The notes below the pieces were generated by a model. It was not told the origin of the DNA. It did no database searches and was given only the letters and a program-made list of their open reading frames with translations. Positions 16,420 to 24,135 of a stretch of 25,847 nt of DNA are shown piece by piece; the first letter of the stretch is position 1, and every line of letters starts with the position of its first letter. Location: assembly GCA_964629875.1 (NCBI GenBank), contig CAZVRK010000025.1, positions 1 to 25,847 on the forward strand, written 5' to 3'. Origin of the DNA: UBA3495 sp964629875 (GTDB taxonomy: Bacteria > Chloroflexota > Dehalococcoidia > Lucifugimonadales > UBA3495). The position numbers were made by a program, and so were the translations under genes.

Positions 16420-16604
16420 CTCGAACTACCAACTTTATCGTAAACTCATTATTTGTACATGGTACCAGACACTCATACAAAACAATGCACTACCGGTCAC
16501 GAAATAATCTTAGCACGCATCAAGTCCCGTGCAGCGACAATACCTATTGCGCAAATGCGCATATAAATATATCTTGCTATCAACAATTTCAATGGAGTAT
16601 CAAT
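16420..16604. promoter_or_regulatory. Divergent intergenic region, lipoprotein / cupin
   Basis: 185 bp between the minus-strand lipoprotein start and the cupin start at 16605. A compact hairpin, TGCGC AAAT GCGCA (16548-16561), is followed by an AT-rich run (ATATAAATATAT), and a weaker one (GCACG / CGTGC, about 16513-16533) precedes it. TGGAG at 16593-16597 is the cupin ribosome binding site. I see no clear -35 and -10 pair for either direction. Confidence 0.35.
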
Positions 16605-16958
16605 ATGTTAATCATTCGCGTTTACACTGGGGCGGACGGACAGACTCACTTTGAAGACTTAGAAACAGATGCTTTCCCCTATCCAGAATCCCTGGAAAAC
16701 GTAAGCGGAATAAGATTTCGTATACAAGAACCAGGAGTATTCAGCGATTGGCATCAAGAATCACAGCGCAATTACATAATTACTCTTTCAGGGGAAGGTG
16801 AACTAGGAATCGGTGACGGCACATTGCGAAGAATTAAAGCTGGCGAGGTAATGCTTGTGGAAGACCTGACAGGACAGGGCCATACTACAAGGGTAACAAG
16901 CACAGTACCGCGAGTTACCGTTCAGATACCGTTATCCAACCAGACTCCAGGTTCATAA
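16605..16958 (+). CDS. Cupin-fold protein, 117 aa
   Basis: A small single-domain beta-barrel. The start is ATG 16605, with TGGAG ahead; an open extension of 40 codons upstream has no ribosome binding site and a non-protein-like composition. Cupin features: WHQESQRNYIITLSGEGELGIGDG (motif 1 region, with a His and Gln/Glu rather than the full HxH set) and IKAGEVMLVEDLTGQGHTTR (motif 2, His). This family is common beside catabolic oxidoreductases and may bind a metal or a small carboxylate. It sits 43 bp upstream of the LLM monooxygenase gene. With one canonical His missing in motif 1, catalysis is doubtful; a binding or isomerase role is possible. Confidence 0.85.
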   Translation: MLIIRVYTGADGQTHFEDLETDAFPYPESLENVSGIRFRIQEPGVFSDWHQESQRNYIITLSGEGELGIGDGTLRRIKAGEVMLVEDLTGQGHTTRVTSTVPRVTVQIPLSNQTPGS

Positions 16959-17001
16959 GAACAGATACTGCAAAAGTTATTAGCAAAAACGGAGGCGCAA
17001 C

Positions 17002-18120
17002 ATGAAATTTGGTCTGTTTTATCAAATTCAAGTCCCCAAACCCTGGTCAGAAGACAGCGAGTCAAAGCGCATATGGGAAGCGCTAGAACAAATCACTTAC
17101 GCTGAGGAAATGGGATATGAAAGCGTGTGGTTCTCCGAACATCATTTTAGGCCCGTCTGGTCCCACAATAGTGCTCCAGACCTAACCTTGGCAGCTGTAA
17201 GCCAGAGAACGTCTAAGATAAGACTGGGAATCGGAGTCGTACTGACCCCAATCCATCACCCACTGCATGCAGCAGCCAGAATGGCCACTCTAGATATCCT
17301 GAGCAATGGACGTGTTGACGTGGGTTTAGGAAGGACCGGATACCCATATCAACTTACACCGTATGGTTCCGGATTAGAAGACACGAGGGGCATGTGGGAA
17401 GAATTTGCCGAGGTTCTACCACAAGCCTGGACTCAAGAAACCACTTCATATGATGGAACATACTTTAAAATTCCTCCGAGAGAAGTGCTCCCGAAACCGA
17501 TCCAGAAACCTCACCCGCCACTATGGTCAGCATGCGGTAGCGAAGAGACCGTGAAGCTGGCTGGAGAGATGGGACTCGGTGCACTGTTTGGAAGCGAAGG
17601 CGGTCCAGAAAAAATCGGTACGCTTATGGAAACATACCGAGAGACTATTAAGACTGCAAAATCACCATCAGGAATGGTAAATAATCAGGCGGCCGTAATG
17701 ACTGCAGGTTTCTGTCATGAAGACCCCACAGTAGTATCTACACGAGGTGTTGAACTAATCGACTGGTATATGGAACAACAACGTGAACGAGCCCGATTAG
17801 TATGGAAAGGAGTGGACCCGGCAACCATACCAGCAGACTATAAAGGATATTACGAAAGAGATATGCGCTTAGCTGCCGGGCCACATAAGGGAGAACCGAC
17901 ACCGCAAGAAGTAGTAAACAAAGGCGGGTCATTCTTGGTAGGAACCCCAGAGGAGTGCATAAAATTCGTTGAGAGCTATGAGAACATGGGCATTGAGCAA
18001 GTATTTTCTCTCAATGCTATAGGACCCGAATCCCACGAAGAAACTATGAACACTCTAAGAATGTTCGGTGAACATGTAATCCCATACTTCAAAAACAAGG
18101 AGAAAACAGCTAACAAATAG
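17002..18120 (+). CDS. LLM class flavin-dependent oxidoreductase
   Basis: A 372-aa bacterial luciferase-like TIM-barrel protein. It would use FMNH2 (or F420) and oxygen to oxidise a substrate, such as a type II Baeyer-Villiger or C-S/C-N bond oxidation. The family pattern is clear: AEEMGYESVWFSEHHF near 34-49, AAVSQRTSKIRLGIGVVLTPIHHP, then AARMATLDILSNGRVDVGLGRTG. A late segment has PEECIKFVESYENMGIEQV. ACGGAGGC supplies a strong ribosome binding site for ATG 17002. The gene lies between a cupin and an alpha/beta hydrolase in the same direction. SAR202 genomes are known for many paralogues of this family. Cofactor and substrate cannot be read from the sequence. Confidence 0.94.
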   Translation: MKFGLFYQIQVPKPWSEDSESKRIWEALEQITYAEEMGYESVWFSEHHFRPVWSHNSAPDLTLAAVSQRTSKIRLGIGVVLTPIHHPLHAAARMATLDILSNGRVDVGLGRTGYPYQLTPYGSGLEDTRGMWEEFAEVLPQAWTQETTSYDGTYFKIPPREVLPKPIQKPHPPLWSACGSEETVKLAGEMGLGALFGSEGGPEKIGTLMETYRETIKTAKSPSGMVNNQAAVMTAGFCHEDPTVVSTRGVELIDWYMEQQRERARLVWKGVDPATIPADYKGYYERDMRLAAGPHKGEPTPQEVVNKGGSFLVGTPEECIKFVESYENMGIEQVFSLNAIGPESHEETMNTLRMFGEHVIPYFKNKEKTANK

Positions 18121-18159
18121 GCATATATCCAATTCAAACCATATTTCGTGAAGACTGAG

Positions 18160-18858
18160 ATGAGCAGAGATAATCAATCGAACATTCATAGTCCTCAAAT
18201 GCAAATCCATGAAGTGTTGGAGTGTGACCCACACTCTGGTGAGAACGGGACCGGACTAATATTTAAAACAAACAGAGGAGATGTCCGGAGCATCTTACAC
18301 AATGGTGAAAATGTAGGAAACAGCGTCATATTGGTTTGTGGCGCTAGCGGAGGATTTGGAGGACCAGCTAAGGGAATCTATGAGGAATTAGCTGAGTATT
18401 TTACCTCTCTAGGCATATCGTCGCTCAGAATGGATTATAGGAGCCCGAACGACTTCCCTGAATGTATGCTCGACTTATTATCCGGAATTATTTATCTCCA
18501 AAAAACAGGCTATGGCCCTCCAGTCTTAGTAGGACATTCATTCGGAGGAGCTGTGGTCATTGCAGCTGGAGCCGCAAGCCCTCATGTATCCGGAGTAGTA
18601 GCTCTATCATCTCAAACATATGGAGCACACATGGCTGGACTAGTATCACCGAAACCGCTGCTAATTGTGCATGGTAAGACTGACACTAGATTACCATACA
18701 CATGCGGCGAGCAGATTAATAACTGGGCTAGAGAACCCAAGGAACTCATATTATATGAGGAGGCTGAACACCGGCTAGAAGAATGTCGAGCACAATTGTA
18801 TGACCTGCTATCAACCTGGATTCCAAATACGCTGAGCAATCACGTCAAACGTATCTGA
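18160..18858 (+). CDS. Alpha/beta hydrolase
   Basis: A 232-aa alpha/beta hydrolase, dienelactone-hydrolase or acyl-peptidase-like. Visible are the nucleophile elbow GHSFGG, a following LLIVHGKTDTRLP carrying the acidic residue, and AEHRLEE with the catalytic His. The oxyanion-loop region is VCGASGGFGG. The start is uncertain: ATG 18160 is used, GTG 18148 and ATG 18199 are in frame, and none has a good ribosome binding site. It follows the LLM flavoprotein gene by 39 bp. A monooxygenase followed by a hydrolase would fit oxygen insertion to an ester or lactone and its opening, but that is inference from order. It ends 15 bp from a convergent CMD gene. Confidence 0.9.
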   Translation: MSRDNQSNIHSPQMQIHEVLECDPHSGENGTGLIFKTNRGDVRSILHNGENVGNSVILVCGASGGFGGPAKGIYEELAEYFTSLGISSLRMDYRSPNDFPECMLDLLSGIIYLQKTGYGPPVLVGHSFGGAVVIAAGAASPHVSGVVALSSQTYGAHMAGLVSPKPLLIVHGKTDTRLPYTCGEQINNWAREPKELILYEEAEHRLEECRAQLYDLLSTWIPNTLSNHVKRI

Positions 18859-18873
18859 GCAGCCATCATTTAC

Positions 18874-19278
18874 TCATCTAAGTTCAACAACCCTGTCTAT
18901 AGTCGGTATATCAGGCCTGAAAGTGGCACGCCAGGCCTCAAGAGCCTTTATCTTAGCAACGTTCCCAATCCATCCACCAACTAGGTCTATGACTGCCATG
19001 ATTTCTTCAGGACTAGCTCCTGCTTTATTAGCAGCATGCATATGTAGTTGGATATGTGAAACCAGATCATTACTTGATATGCATGCCACCACAATAGCTA
19101 ATTCCTTAGTCTTTCGGTCTATAAGACCTTCCTTCAGATAGTTTGCTTCCGTATTGTCGTTATGGCTCTTTAAAGCCTCGACTCCTTTGTATTGGGCTAC
19201 AAAATCATGTAGACCATAACGGAATCCTCGAAGAGCCGTAGTGCGCTCTAATTCACGTTCCATATCAGAAGACATCAT
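18874..19278 (-). CDS. CMD-family protein, tandem copy A
   Basis: A 134-aa carboxymuconolactone-decarboxylase fold protein. RKTKELAIVVACISSND then HIQLHMHAANKAGASPEEIMAVIDLVGGW follows the family helix pattern. It lacks the CxxC of AhpD-type peroxidases, so a redox role is unlikely; gamma-CMD-like or unknown chemistry is more plausible. AGAGAGG precedes two consecutive ATG codons (19278 and 19275); the second has better spacing. It is the distal gene of a three-gene minus-strand operon, 14 bp after its near twin at 19293. The C-terminal ~60 residues are almost identical between the two copies, while the N-terminal half differs much more. Confidence 0.9.
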   Translation of the reverse strand: MMSSDMERELERTTALRGFRYGLHDFVAQYKGVEALKSHNDNTEANYLKEGLIDRKTKELAIVVACISSNDLVSHIQLHMHAANKAGASPEEIMAVIDLVGGWIGNVAKIKALEAWRATFRPDIPTIDRVVELR

Positions 19279-19292
19279 AAACCTCTCTATTT

Positions 19293-19691
19293 TTATCTAA
19301 GCTCAACCACTCTATCAATAGTCGGTATATCAGGCCTGAAGGTAGCCCTCCATGCTTCTAGAGCGTTGATTTTGGCAACGTTCCCGATCCATCCACCAAC
19401 TAGATCTAAAATAGCCATAATTTCTTCAGGACTAGCGCCTGCCTTGTTAGCTGCATGCATATGTATCTGCAAATGTGAAACTAGATCTTGCTGTGCAACA
19501 CAGGCAACCATTAAGGATATCTCCTTGGTCTTCCGGTCTAACGTTGTAGTACCGATATATGTAGCCTCAATATGGTCGTTAAGCTCCTTCAGTGTTTCTA
19601 TATTGAGCTCAGCATAGAAATCATGAAGCCCGTACCTAAAGCCTCTTAACTGTGTTACCCGTTCTAATTCTGCTTCTTTATCTATCGCCAT
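19293..19691 (-). CDS. CMD-family protein, tandem copy B
   Basis: A 132-aa CMD-fold protein, paralogue of the gene at 18874. The start at ATG 19691 has AGGAGG five bases upstream; an in-frame ATG eight codons further up overlaps the preceding reductase gene and has none. RKTKEISLMVACVAQQD and HLQIHMHAANKAGASPEEIMAILDLVGGWIGNVAKINALEAW are the family core. There is no CxxC. It lies 20 bp after the PanE-like reductase gene, so the three genes are likely one transcript. Paired, non-identical CMD subunits may form a mixed oligomer, which the sequence alone cannot show. Confidence 0.92.
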   Translation of the reverse strand: MAIDKEAELERVTQLRGFRYGLHDFYAELNIETLKELNDHIEATYIGTTTLDRKTKEISLMVACVAQQDLVSHLQIHMHAANKAGASPEEIMAILDLVGGWIGNVAKINALEAWRATFRPDIPTIDRVVELR

Positions 19692-19711
19692 GGTTCCTCC
19701 TATATTTCTTT

Positions 19712-20626
19712 TCACGCCCCTGCCGCGTAGGGCTTTAACATAGCATATATCAAATCATTTATCGGCGTTCTACAACCAATGTTACTACCTGCCCTAATAA
19801 CGGCTCCTGTAAGAGATTCCAATTCCATCGGACGTTTCTCTAACAAATCACTGTACATTGACGCATGCATGTCTTTAAGATTTTCCATTATATAATTCAG
19901 AGTATCATCAACAACAGTAGTAGAAAGATTGATATTACTCGCTTTCCCTACCGATTCAATCTCCTCCATGCATCCTCGAATTATCCTTTCCCACTCGGGT
20001 TTAACCATTAAATCGGCCATGGATGCTCTAGCTAAACTAGTTACTCCAGCCATTGTTGCTATGAACAGAAATTTAGTCCATAGCGTTTTGTGTATATCAT
20101 CGCTGAACCTTGCTTGTACCCCAGACTCATTAAACATTTCCGCGATCAAAACGCCACGTTCAGTAAGACTGCCATCATCCTCTCCAAATTCTATTCTAAC
20201 CACATCACCATTCTGTCGAATTACCCCAGGCTCAACCAACTGTGCTTCTATATAGGCTGCACCTGGCATGACTTTTGAATTTCCCAATACGTTGGCCGCT
20301 AATTTATAGCTATCAATTCCATTCTGCAAACATATAACAACAGTATTGTCACCAACCAGTGGCTCCAACATTGGGACAGCAATAGCATTATGATAAGTTT
20401 TGACCGTTAAAAGAATTAAATCTACTACTCCTACCTTAGTAGTATCTTCTTCCACATCACACGAAATGATATTTGATCCACTATCCGTAATGACCTGCAA
20501 CCCGTTCTCCTTGATAGCACTAAGATTATTACCTCGCGCAATCAAGGTCACTTCATGCCCATGCAGAGCAAGAGTTCCACCGAAATAACCTCCGATACTC
20601 CCTGGGCCCATCACAGCTATTCGCAT
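19712..20626 (-). CDS. PanE/ApbA-like 2-dehydropantoate 2-reductase family protein
   Basis: A 304-aa NADP-dependent 2-keto-acid reductase homologue. The Rossmann motif GPGSIGGYFGG (GxGxxG at 7-12), Arg31 in IARG, LTVKTYHN (Lys76) and CLQNGID (Asn102) define the N-terminal half. In the C-terminal half, KTLWTKFLFIATMAGVT (Lys185) replaces the usual K-x3-N and PLT region; this is the KFLFIA-type variant seen in non-PanE paralogues, so pantoate synthesis is unlikely. It probably reduces a different 2-keto acid or oxidises a 2-hydroxy acid. It is first of an apparent operon with two CMD proteins. The start is ATG 20626 after TAGGTA. Confidence 0.88.
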   Translation of the reverse strand: MRIAVMGPGSIGGYFGGTLALHGHEVTLIARGNNLSAIKENGLQVITDSGSNIISCDVEEDTTKVGVVDLILLTVKTYHNAIAVPMLEPLVGDNTVVICLQNGIDSYKLAANVLGNSKVMPGAAYIEAQLVEPGVIRQNGDVVRIEFGEDDGSLTERGVLIAEMFNESGVQARFSDDIHKTLWTKFLFIATMAGVTSLARASMADLMVKPEWERIIRGCMEEIESVGKASNINLSTTVVDDTLNYIMENLKDMHASMYSDLLEKRPMELESLTGAVIRAGSNIGCRTPINDLIYAMLKPYAAGA

Positions 20627-20758
20627 TACTATTACCTACCTGTAAAATTACGGCTACATTAACTCGACTCGACTAACAAGGCAACCTGCAAACAAACTTA
20701 CCTTGACGGTCATAGTTAATAACCTTATTCTCACTGTAATATATTTGTGGAGACCACT

Positions 20759-21181
20759 ATGACACAAGAACAACCAAAGATTACACCACCGGTACCACAG
20801 CCCGAGTCAGATTTTTACTGGGAAAAGTGTAAAGACGGAGAACTATGGTTGCGTCAGTGTGATGACTGCAATAAGACTTATTTCTACCCGAGGGATCTAT
20901 GCCCATTATGCTTCTCCCGCAATACAAGTTGGGTTCAAACCGATGGTAAAGGAATCGTTCACACCTTTGCGATAGTCCACAGAGGCCCGACTCCTGCTTT
21001 CCGAGACAGAGCTCCATACGTCACTGCCGTCGTGGAATTCCCTGGGGGAGCGCGAATGCCGACTAATTTAGTCGACGTGGAACCAGACCCTGCATTCATC
21101 AAATGCGGGATGTCGGTTGAAGTGGTCTTTGAAAAACTTGATGAGAACATAAACTTACCCATGTTTCGGCCAGGCAAGTAA
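20759..21181 (+). CDS. Zinc-ribbon OB-fold protein (DUF35)
   Basis: A 140-aa DUF35 protein: N-terminal rubredoxin-like zinc ribbon (CDDC about 35-38 and CPLC about 49-52) and C-terminal OB-fold (TDGKGIVHTFAIVHRGPTPAF .. TAVVEFPGGARMPTNLVDVEPD). Such proteins often bind acyl-CoA or an acyl-carrier and partner a thiolase, but no thiolase gene is seen here. The start is ATG 20759 with GGAG at 20749-20752; the GTG at 20747 in the same frame overlaps that site. It starts a plus-strand run of four genes, six bp before the SDR gene. It may help bind or channel a CoA-linked intermediate of the SDR/CMD/ThDP pathway. Confidence 0.92.
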   Translation: MTQEQPKITPPVPQPESDFYWEKCKDGELWLRQCDDCNKTYFYPRDLCPLCFSRNTSWVQTDGKGIVHTFAIVHRGPTPAFRDRAPYVTAVVEFPGGARMPTNLVDVEPDPAFIKCGMSVEVVFEKLDENINLPMFRPGK

Positions 21182-21187
21182 GGAAAT

Positions 21188-21967
21188 ATGACAACCCTTG
21201 TCGATAAAGTAGCAATAGTTACCGGAGCAAGTAGAGGAATTGGACGCGCTATCTGCCAAGGTCTAGCTGCTCAAGGCTGTTCAGTGGTAGTGGCGTCTCG
21301 GACAGAGGATGATCAATCTTCAGCTAATGATTATCCTCAATACGCATCCGGTACTATCCATAACACTGTAAATCTTATTACCCAGAATGGTGGATCAGCT
21401 GTCGCTCAACGATGTGATGTTAGCAATGCACGAGACATTGAAACGCTCTGCGAATCCACTTATCAAAGATTCGGCCGACTAGATATTTTGGTATCAAACG
21501 CTGGTATAGATTGCGAATCCCCAGTGCCCGACCTGCCATTAAATATACTAGACGATTGTCTTGCCATTAACATTAGAGCTCCATTCCTTCTATGCAAATA
21601 TGCCCTACCTTACATGCTAGACAGTGGACATGGAGGATCAATATTTGCCGTCACATCTGGTGCGTCCAGAGGTTATAGAGAAGGTAGAGTCGGTTACTCC
21701 ATGAGCAAAGCTGCCGTAGACCGAATGTTTCTCAGTCTGGCAGAAGAAGTTAAGGCTTCTAACGTAGCAGTCAACGTCCTCAGCCCCGGGCGAGTGGACA
21801 CTTGGATGAATCGACGTGGTGATTGGCCAGGTACCGAACACATCCCGATGGTTCAACCTGAAGAAATTATCCCCTCGGCCGTATGGCTTGCACAGCAGGA
21901 TGCTAGTACATTCACTGGAAACCTTGTAGAAAGATCTGAGTTCGGAACCACTTGGGGTATCAGATAA
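21188..21967 (+). CDS. Short-chain dehydrogenase/reductase
   Basis: A 259-aa classical SDR using NAD(P) to interconvert an alcohol and a ketone. TGASRGIG at 12-19 binds the cofactor, CDVS near 76-79 and NAG at 104-106 follow, and Ser157, Tyr170 and Lys174 (YSMSK) form the catalytic set. Arg38 in ASRTE after strand 2 favours NADP. An insert of about 20 residues (40-65, rich in Asn/Ser/Tyr) lengthens the loop after strand 2. The C-terminus (SPGRVDTWMNRRGDWPG) is the substrate loop. It starts 6 bp after the DUF35 gene, so they are co-translated. Confidence 0.94.
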   Translation: MTTLVDKVAIVTGASRGIGRAICQGLAAQGCSVVVASRTEDDQSSANDYPQYASGTIHNTVNLITQNGGSAVAQRCDVSNARDIETLCESTYQRFGRLDILVSNAGIDCESPVPDLPLNILDDCLAINIRAPFLLCKYALPYMLDSGHGGSIFAVTSGASRGYREGRVGYSMSKAAVDRMFLSLAEEVKASNVAVNVLSPGRVDTWMNRRGDWPGTEHIPMVQPEEIIPSAVWLAQQDASTFTGNLVERSEFGTTWGIR

Positions 21968-22040
21968 ACACCGTTTTAACTATTCAGACTCAGCACTACC
22001 CTAAACCTCCCTCCCGTACTATACTCCACCTGATAATGTC

Positions 22041-22063
22041 CATAATCGGTATTATGAAGGAGG
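22041..22063. promoter_or_regulatory. Short dyad abutting a strong Shine-Dalgarno
   Basis: CATAAT (22041-22046) and ATTATG (22051-22056) pair perfectly around CGGT, and AAGGAGG (22057-22063) starts at the next base. The 101-bp gap before the CMD gene is otherwise plain. The dyad could be an operator, or an RNA hairpin that limits ribosome access; the small AT-rich stem is weak. The Shine-Dalgarno decides the start at 22069 over upstream in-frame ATGs. Confidence 0.4.
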
Positions 22064-22068
22064 ATACA

Positions 22069-22389
22069 ATGAGTACACCGCCAACAGATCGAACGGTCCA
22101 AAGGTCTATCGCACCGAAACTGGCGCAATTAAGTGAAAATGTACTGTTTGGAGATGTCTGGGAGCGCTCGGAGCTCTCTAAGCGAGATCGTAGCCTTATA
22201 ACCATAGCATCACTAATAGCCATGTACCGAACAGACCAACTAAGGGGTCACCTGAATAGAGCTCTAGATAACGGCGTTACAGCCGAGGAGATCGGAGAGG
22301 TCATTACACACATGGCCTTTTATTCCGGATGGCCTACGGCTGCCAATGCGATTAAAGTCGCAAAGGAAGTTTTTGATTCGCGAAGTTAA
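22069..22389 (+). CDS. CMD-family protein (4-carboxymuconolactone decarboxylase-like)
   Basis: A 106-aa protein close to PcaC-like CMD proteins. FGDVWERSELSKRDRSLITIASLIAMYR, then LRGHLNRALDNGVTAEEIGEVITHMAFYSGWPTA, is the textbook CMD core, with the conserved E-V-I-x-H-x-A-F-Y and GWP residues. It has no Cys, so not an AhpD peroxidase. It differs from the two CMD proteins at 18874 and 19293, so it is a separate subfamily. AAGGAGG fixes ATG 22069. In the beta-ketoadipate pathway such proteins decarboxylate carboxymuconolactone; here it lies between an SDR and a ThDP enzyme, so its true substrate may be another lactone or keto acid. Confidence 0.93.
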   Translation: MSTPPTDRTVQRSIAPKLAQLSENVLFGDVWERSELSKRDRSLITIASLIAMYRTDQLRGHLNRALDNGVTAEEIGEVITHMAFYSGWPTAANAIKVAKEVFDSRS

Positions 22390-22459
22390 ACCCTAGAATA
22401 GGTATCAAGGCCTAATTATATACATCACCTCTCTAAAACGAGACATATGGAGGAAATTC

Positions 22460-24130
22460 ATGCCGGTAATGACTGGTGGAAAGTTTTTAGCAGACACATT
22501 TAAAGGGTACGGAGTAAGTCATGTGTTCTTTATGCCGGTGATTGTCCAAAGGGCACTACTAGAAATGGAAAAACTCGGTATCAAGAGAATTATGGCCCAT
22601 AGCGAAAAGGCAGCAGTATATATGGCTGATGGATATGCTCGTACTAGCCACAAAGCGGGGATATGCATGTCACAGTCGGTAGGCGCTGCTAATCTAGCAG
22701 CTGGTTTGCAAGACCCCTTCTTAGGCAGATCACCCGTAATAGCGATAACTGGACGCAGGCCACAAGCAGACCAGTACCGACATTCCTATCAGGAGATTGA
22801 CCACATAGCACCTTTTGATGCAGTGACTAAATACAATGTGGGTGTAACTGATCCTTCCCAATTGCCACACCTTATTCGACAAGCGTTCAGAGAAGCCGTA
22901 ACAGGGTCACCCGGACCTGTACATCTAGATTTCGAGGGGACTACAGGAGCAATAATCGGGGATGGCGAAGCTGACATAGAAGTGATTATAGATGATGCTT
23001 TCATCAGCGTACCTCCATTTCGACCAGAACCAGACCCTACACTTGTGCGAGAGGCCGCATCGGTCATAGCTAACTCTCAACGACCCGTAATAGTATCGGG
23101 AGGCGGAGTAGTCACTTCAGGAGCGGAAAAGCAAGTAGTTGAACTAGCCGAATTGCTATCGATCCCGGTCGCAACATCACTAAACGGAAAAGAAACCATC
23201 CTAGCCGATCATCCCTTGTCAGTAGGAGTATGTGGAGCATATTCGAGAAAATGCGCTAACCGAGTTGTATCAGAAGCTGACCTGGTTATTTATATTGGTA
23301 GTAATACTGGTAGCCAAGTTACAAATGAGTGGACTGTCCCACAGCCTGGAACACCGGTTATACAAATTGATATTGATGCGTCTGAACTAGGTCGTAGTTA
23401 CCCCACACAAGTGGCTATGCAAGGCGACGCTCGTGCTTCGGTACAGAAGTTATTAGAGGCTAGCGAACCATCCACTAATCGGACAACGTGGGTCAACAGA
23501 GCCCAGGAAATAGTCAGAGAATGGAAAGACGAAGTGAGCCAGCTTGTTGACGCAGACACCGCTCCTCCACGTCCTGAGCGATTATGTAAAGAAATAACAG
23601 AATTCCTACCCTCAGATTCCATCTTAGTATCAGATACAGGACATGCGGGCATATGGACAGGAACCATGATAGACCTAACTCACTCTGACCAGAGCTACCT
23701 TAGATGTGCTGGATCATTAGGATGGGGATTCCCTGCAGCTATTGGAGCAAAATGCGCCGCACCAGAGCGACCTATTGTTTGCTTTACGGGTGACGGCGGA
23801 TTCTGGTATCACCTGTCAGAATTGGAAACTGCTGCACGTTACGGCATAAATGTGGTGACAGTAGTTAACAACAACCATTCACTCAATCAAGAAAAACGCG
23901 GTAATGAACGAACATACGGGGCGCAAACACCCGAATCCGACGAACTCTGGATGCTTTCTGATATTGACTTTGCCAAGCTAGCTGAGTCTATGGGATGCTT
24001 TGGAATTAGAGTAGACCAGCCGAATCAAATACAAAGCGCAATGGAACAAGCCTTTGCTTCTGGTAAACCTGCCGTAGTAGATGTAGTCACAGATATCGAC
24101 GGGATAGCTCCCGGCGCGTGGAGCCCATAA
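22460..24130 (+). CDS. Thiamine diphosphate-dependent enzyme, acetolactate synthase-like
   Basis: A 556-aa three-domain ThDP enzyme of the IlvB/benzoylformate-decarboxylase superfamily. Glu49 in MAHSEKAAVYMADGYAR activates thiamine. The middle domain holds RPVIVSGGGV and a central Rossmann-like fold. The C-terminal domain has GDGG (Asp445) and Asn472 (NNNHSLNQ), the metal-binding pair. Family enzymes decarboxylate or ligate 2-keto acids. It has no clear FAD-site or partner regulatory subunit gene here, so branched-chain amino-acid synthesis is less likely than a 2-keto-acid decarboxylase or C-C lyase in this catabolic cluster. TGGAGG upstream of ATG 22460 is a strong ribosome binding site. 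The stop is 5 bp from a convergent gene. Confidence 0.93.
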   Translation: MPVMTGGKFLADTFKGYGVSHVFFMPVIVQRALLEMEKLGIKRIMAHSEKAAVYMADGYARTSHKAGICMSQSVGAANLAAGLQDPFLGRSPVIAITGRRPQADQYRHSYQEIDHIAPFDAVTKYNVGVTDPSQLPHLIRQAFREAVTGSPGPVHLDFEGTTGAIIGDGEADIEVIIDDAFISVPPFRPEPDPTLVREAASVIANSQRPVIVSGGGVVTSGAEKQVVELAELLSIPVATSLNGKETILADHPLSVGVCGAYSRKCANRVVSEADLVIYIGSNTGSQVTNEWTVPQPGTPVIQIDIDASELGRSYPTQVAMQGDARASVQKLLEASEPSTNRTTWVNRAQEIVREWKDEVSQLVDADTAPPRPERLCKEITEFLPSDSILVSDTGHAGIWTGTMIDLTHSDQSYLRCAGSLGWGFPAAIGAKCAAPERPIVCFTGDGGFWYHLSELETAARYGINVVTVVNNNHSLNQEKRGNERTYGAQTPESDELWMLSDIDFAKLAESMGCFGIRVDQPNQIQSAMEQAFASGKPAVVDVVTDIDGIAPGAWSP

Positions 24131-24135
24131 TAAAA

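Noticed and set aside
16485..16604. 40-codon N-terminal extension of the cupin
   Set aside because: No ribosome binding site and unlike the family; ATG 16605 has TGGAG and gives a normal cupin.
21952..22068. 39-codon N-terminal extension of the CMD protein
   Set aside because: It overlaps the end of the SDR gene; AAGGAGG before ATG 22069 clearly marks the start.
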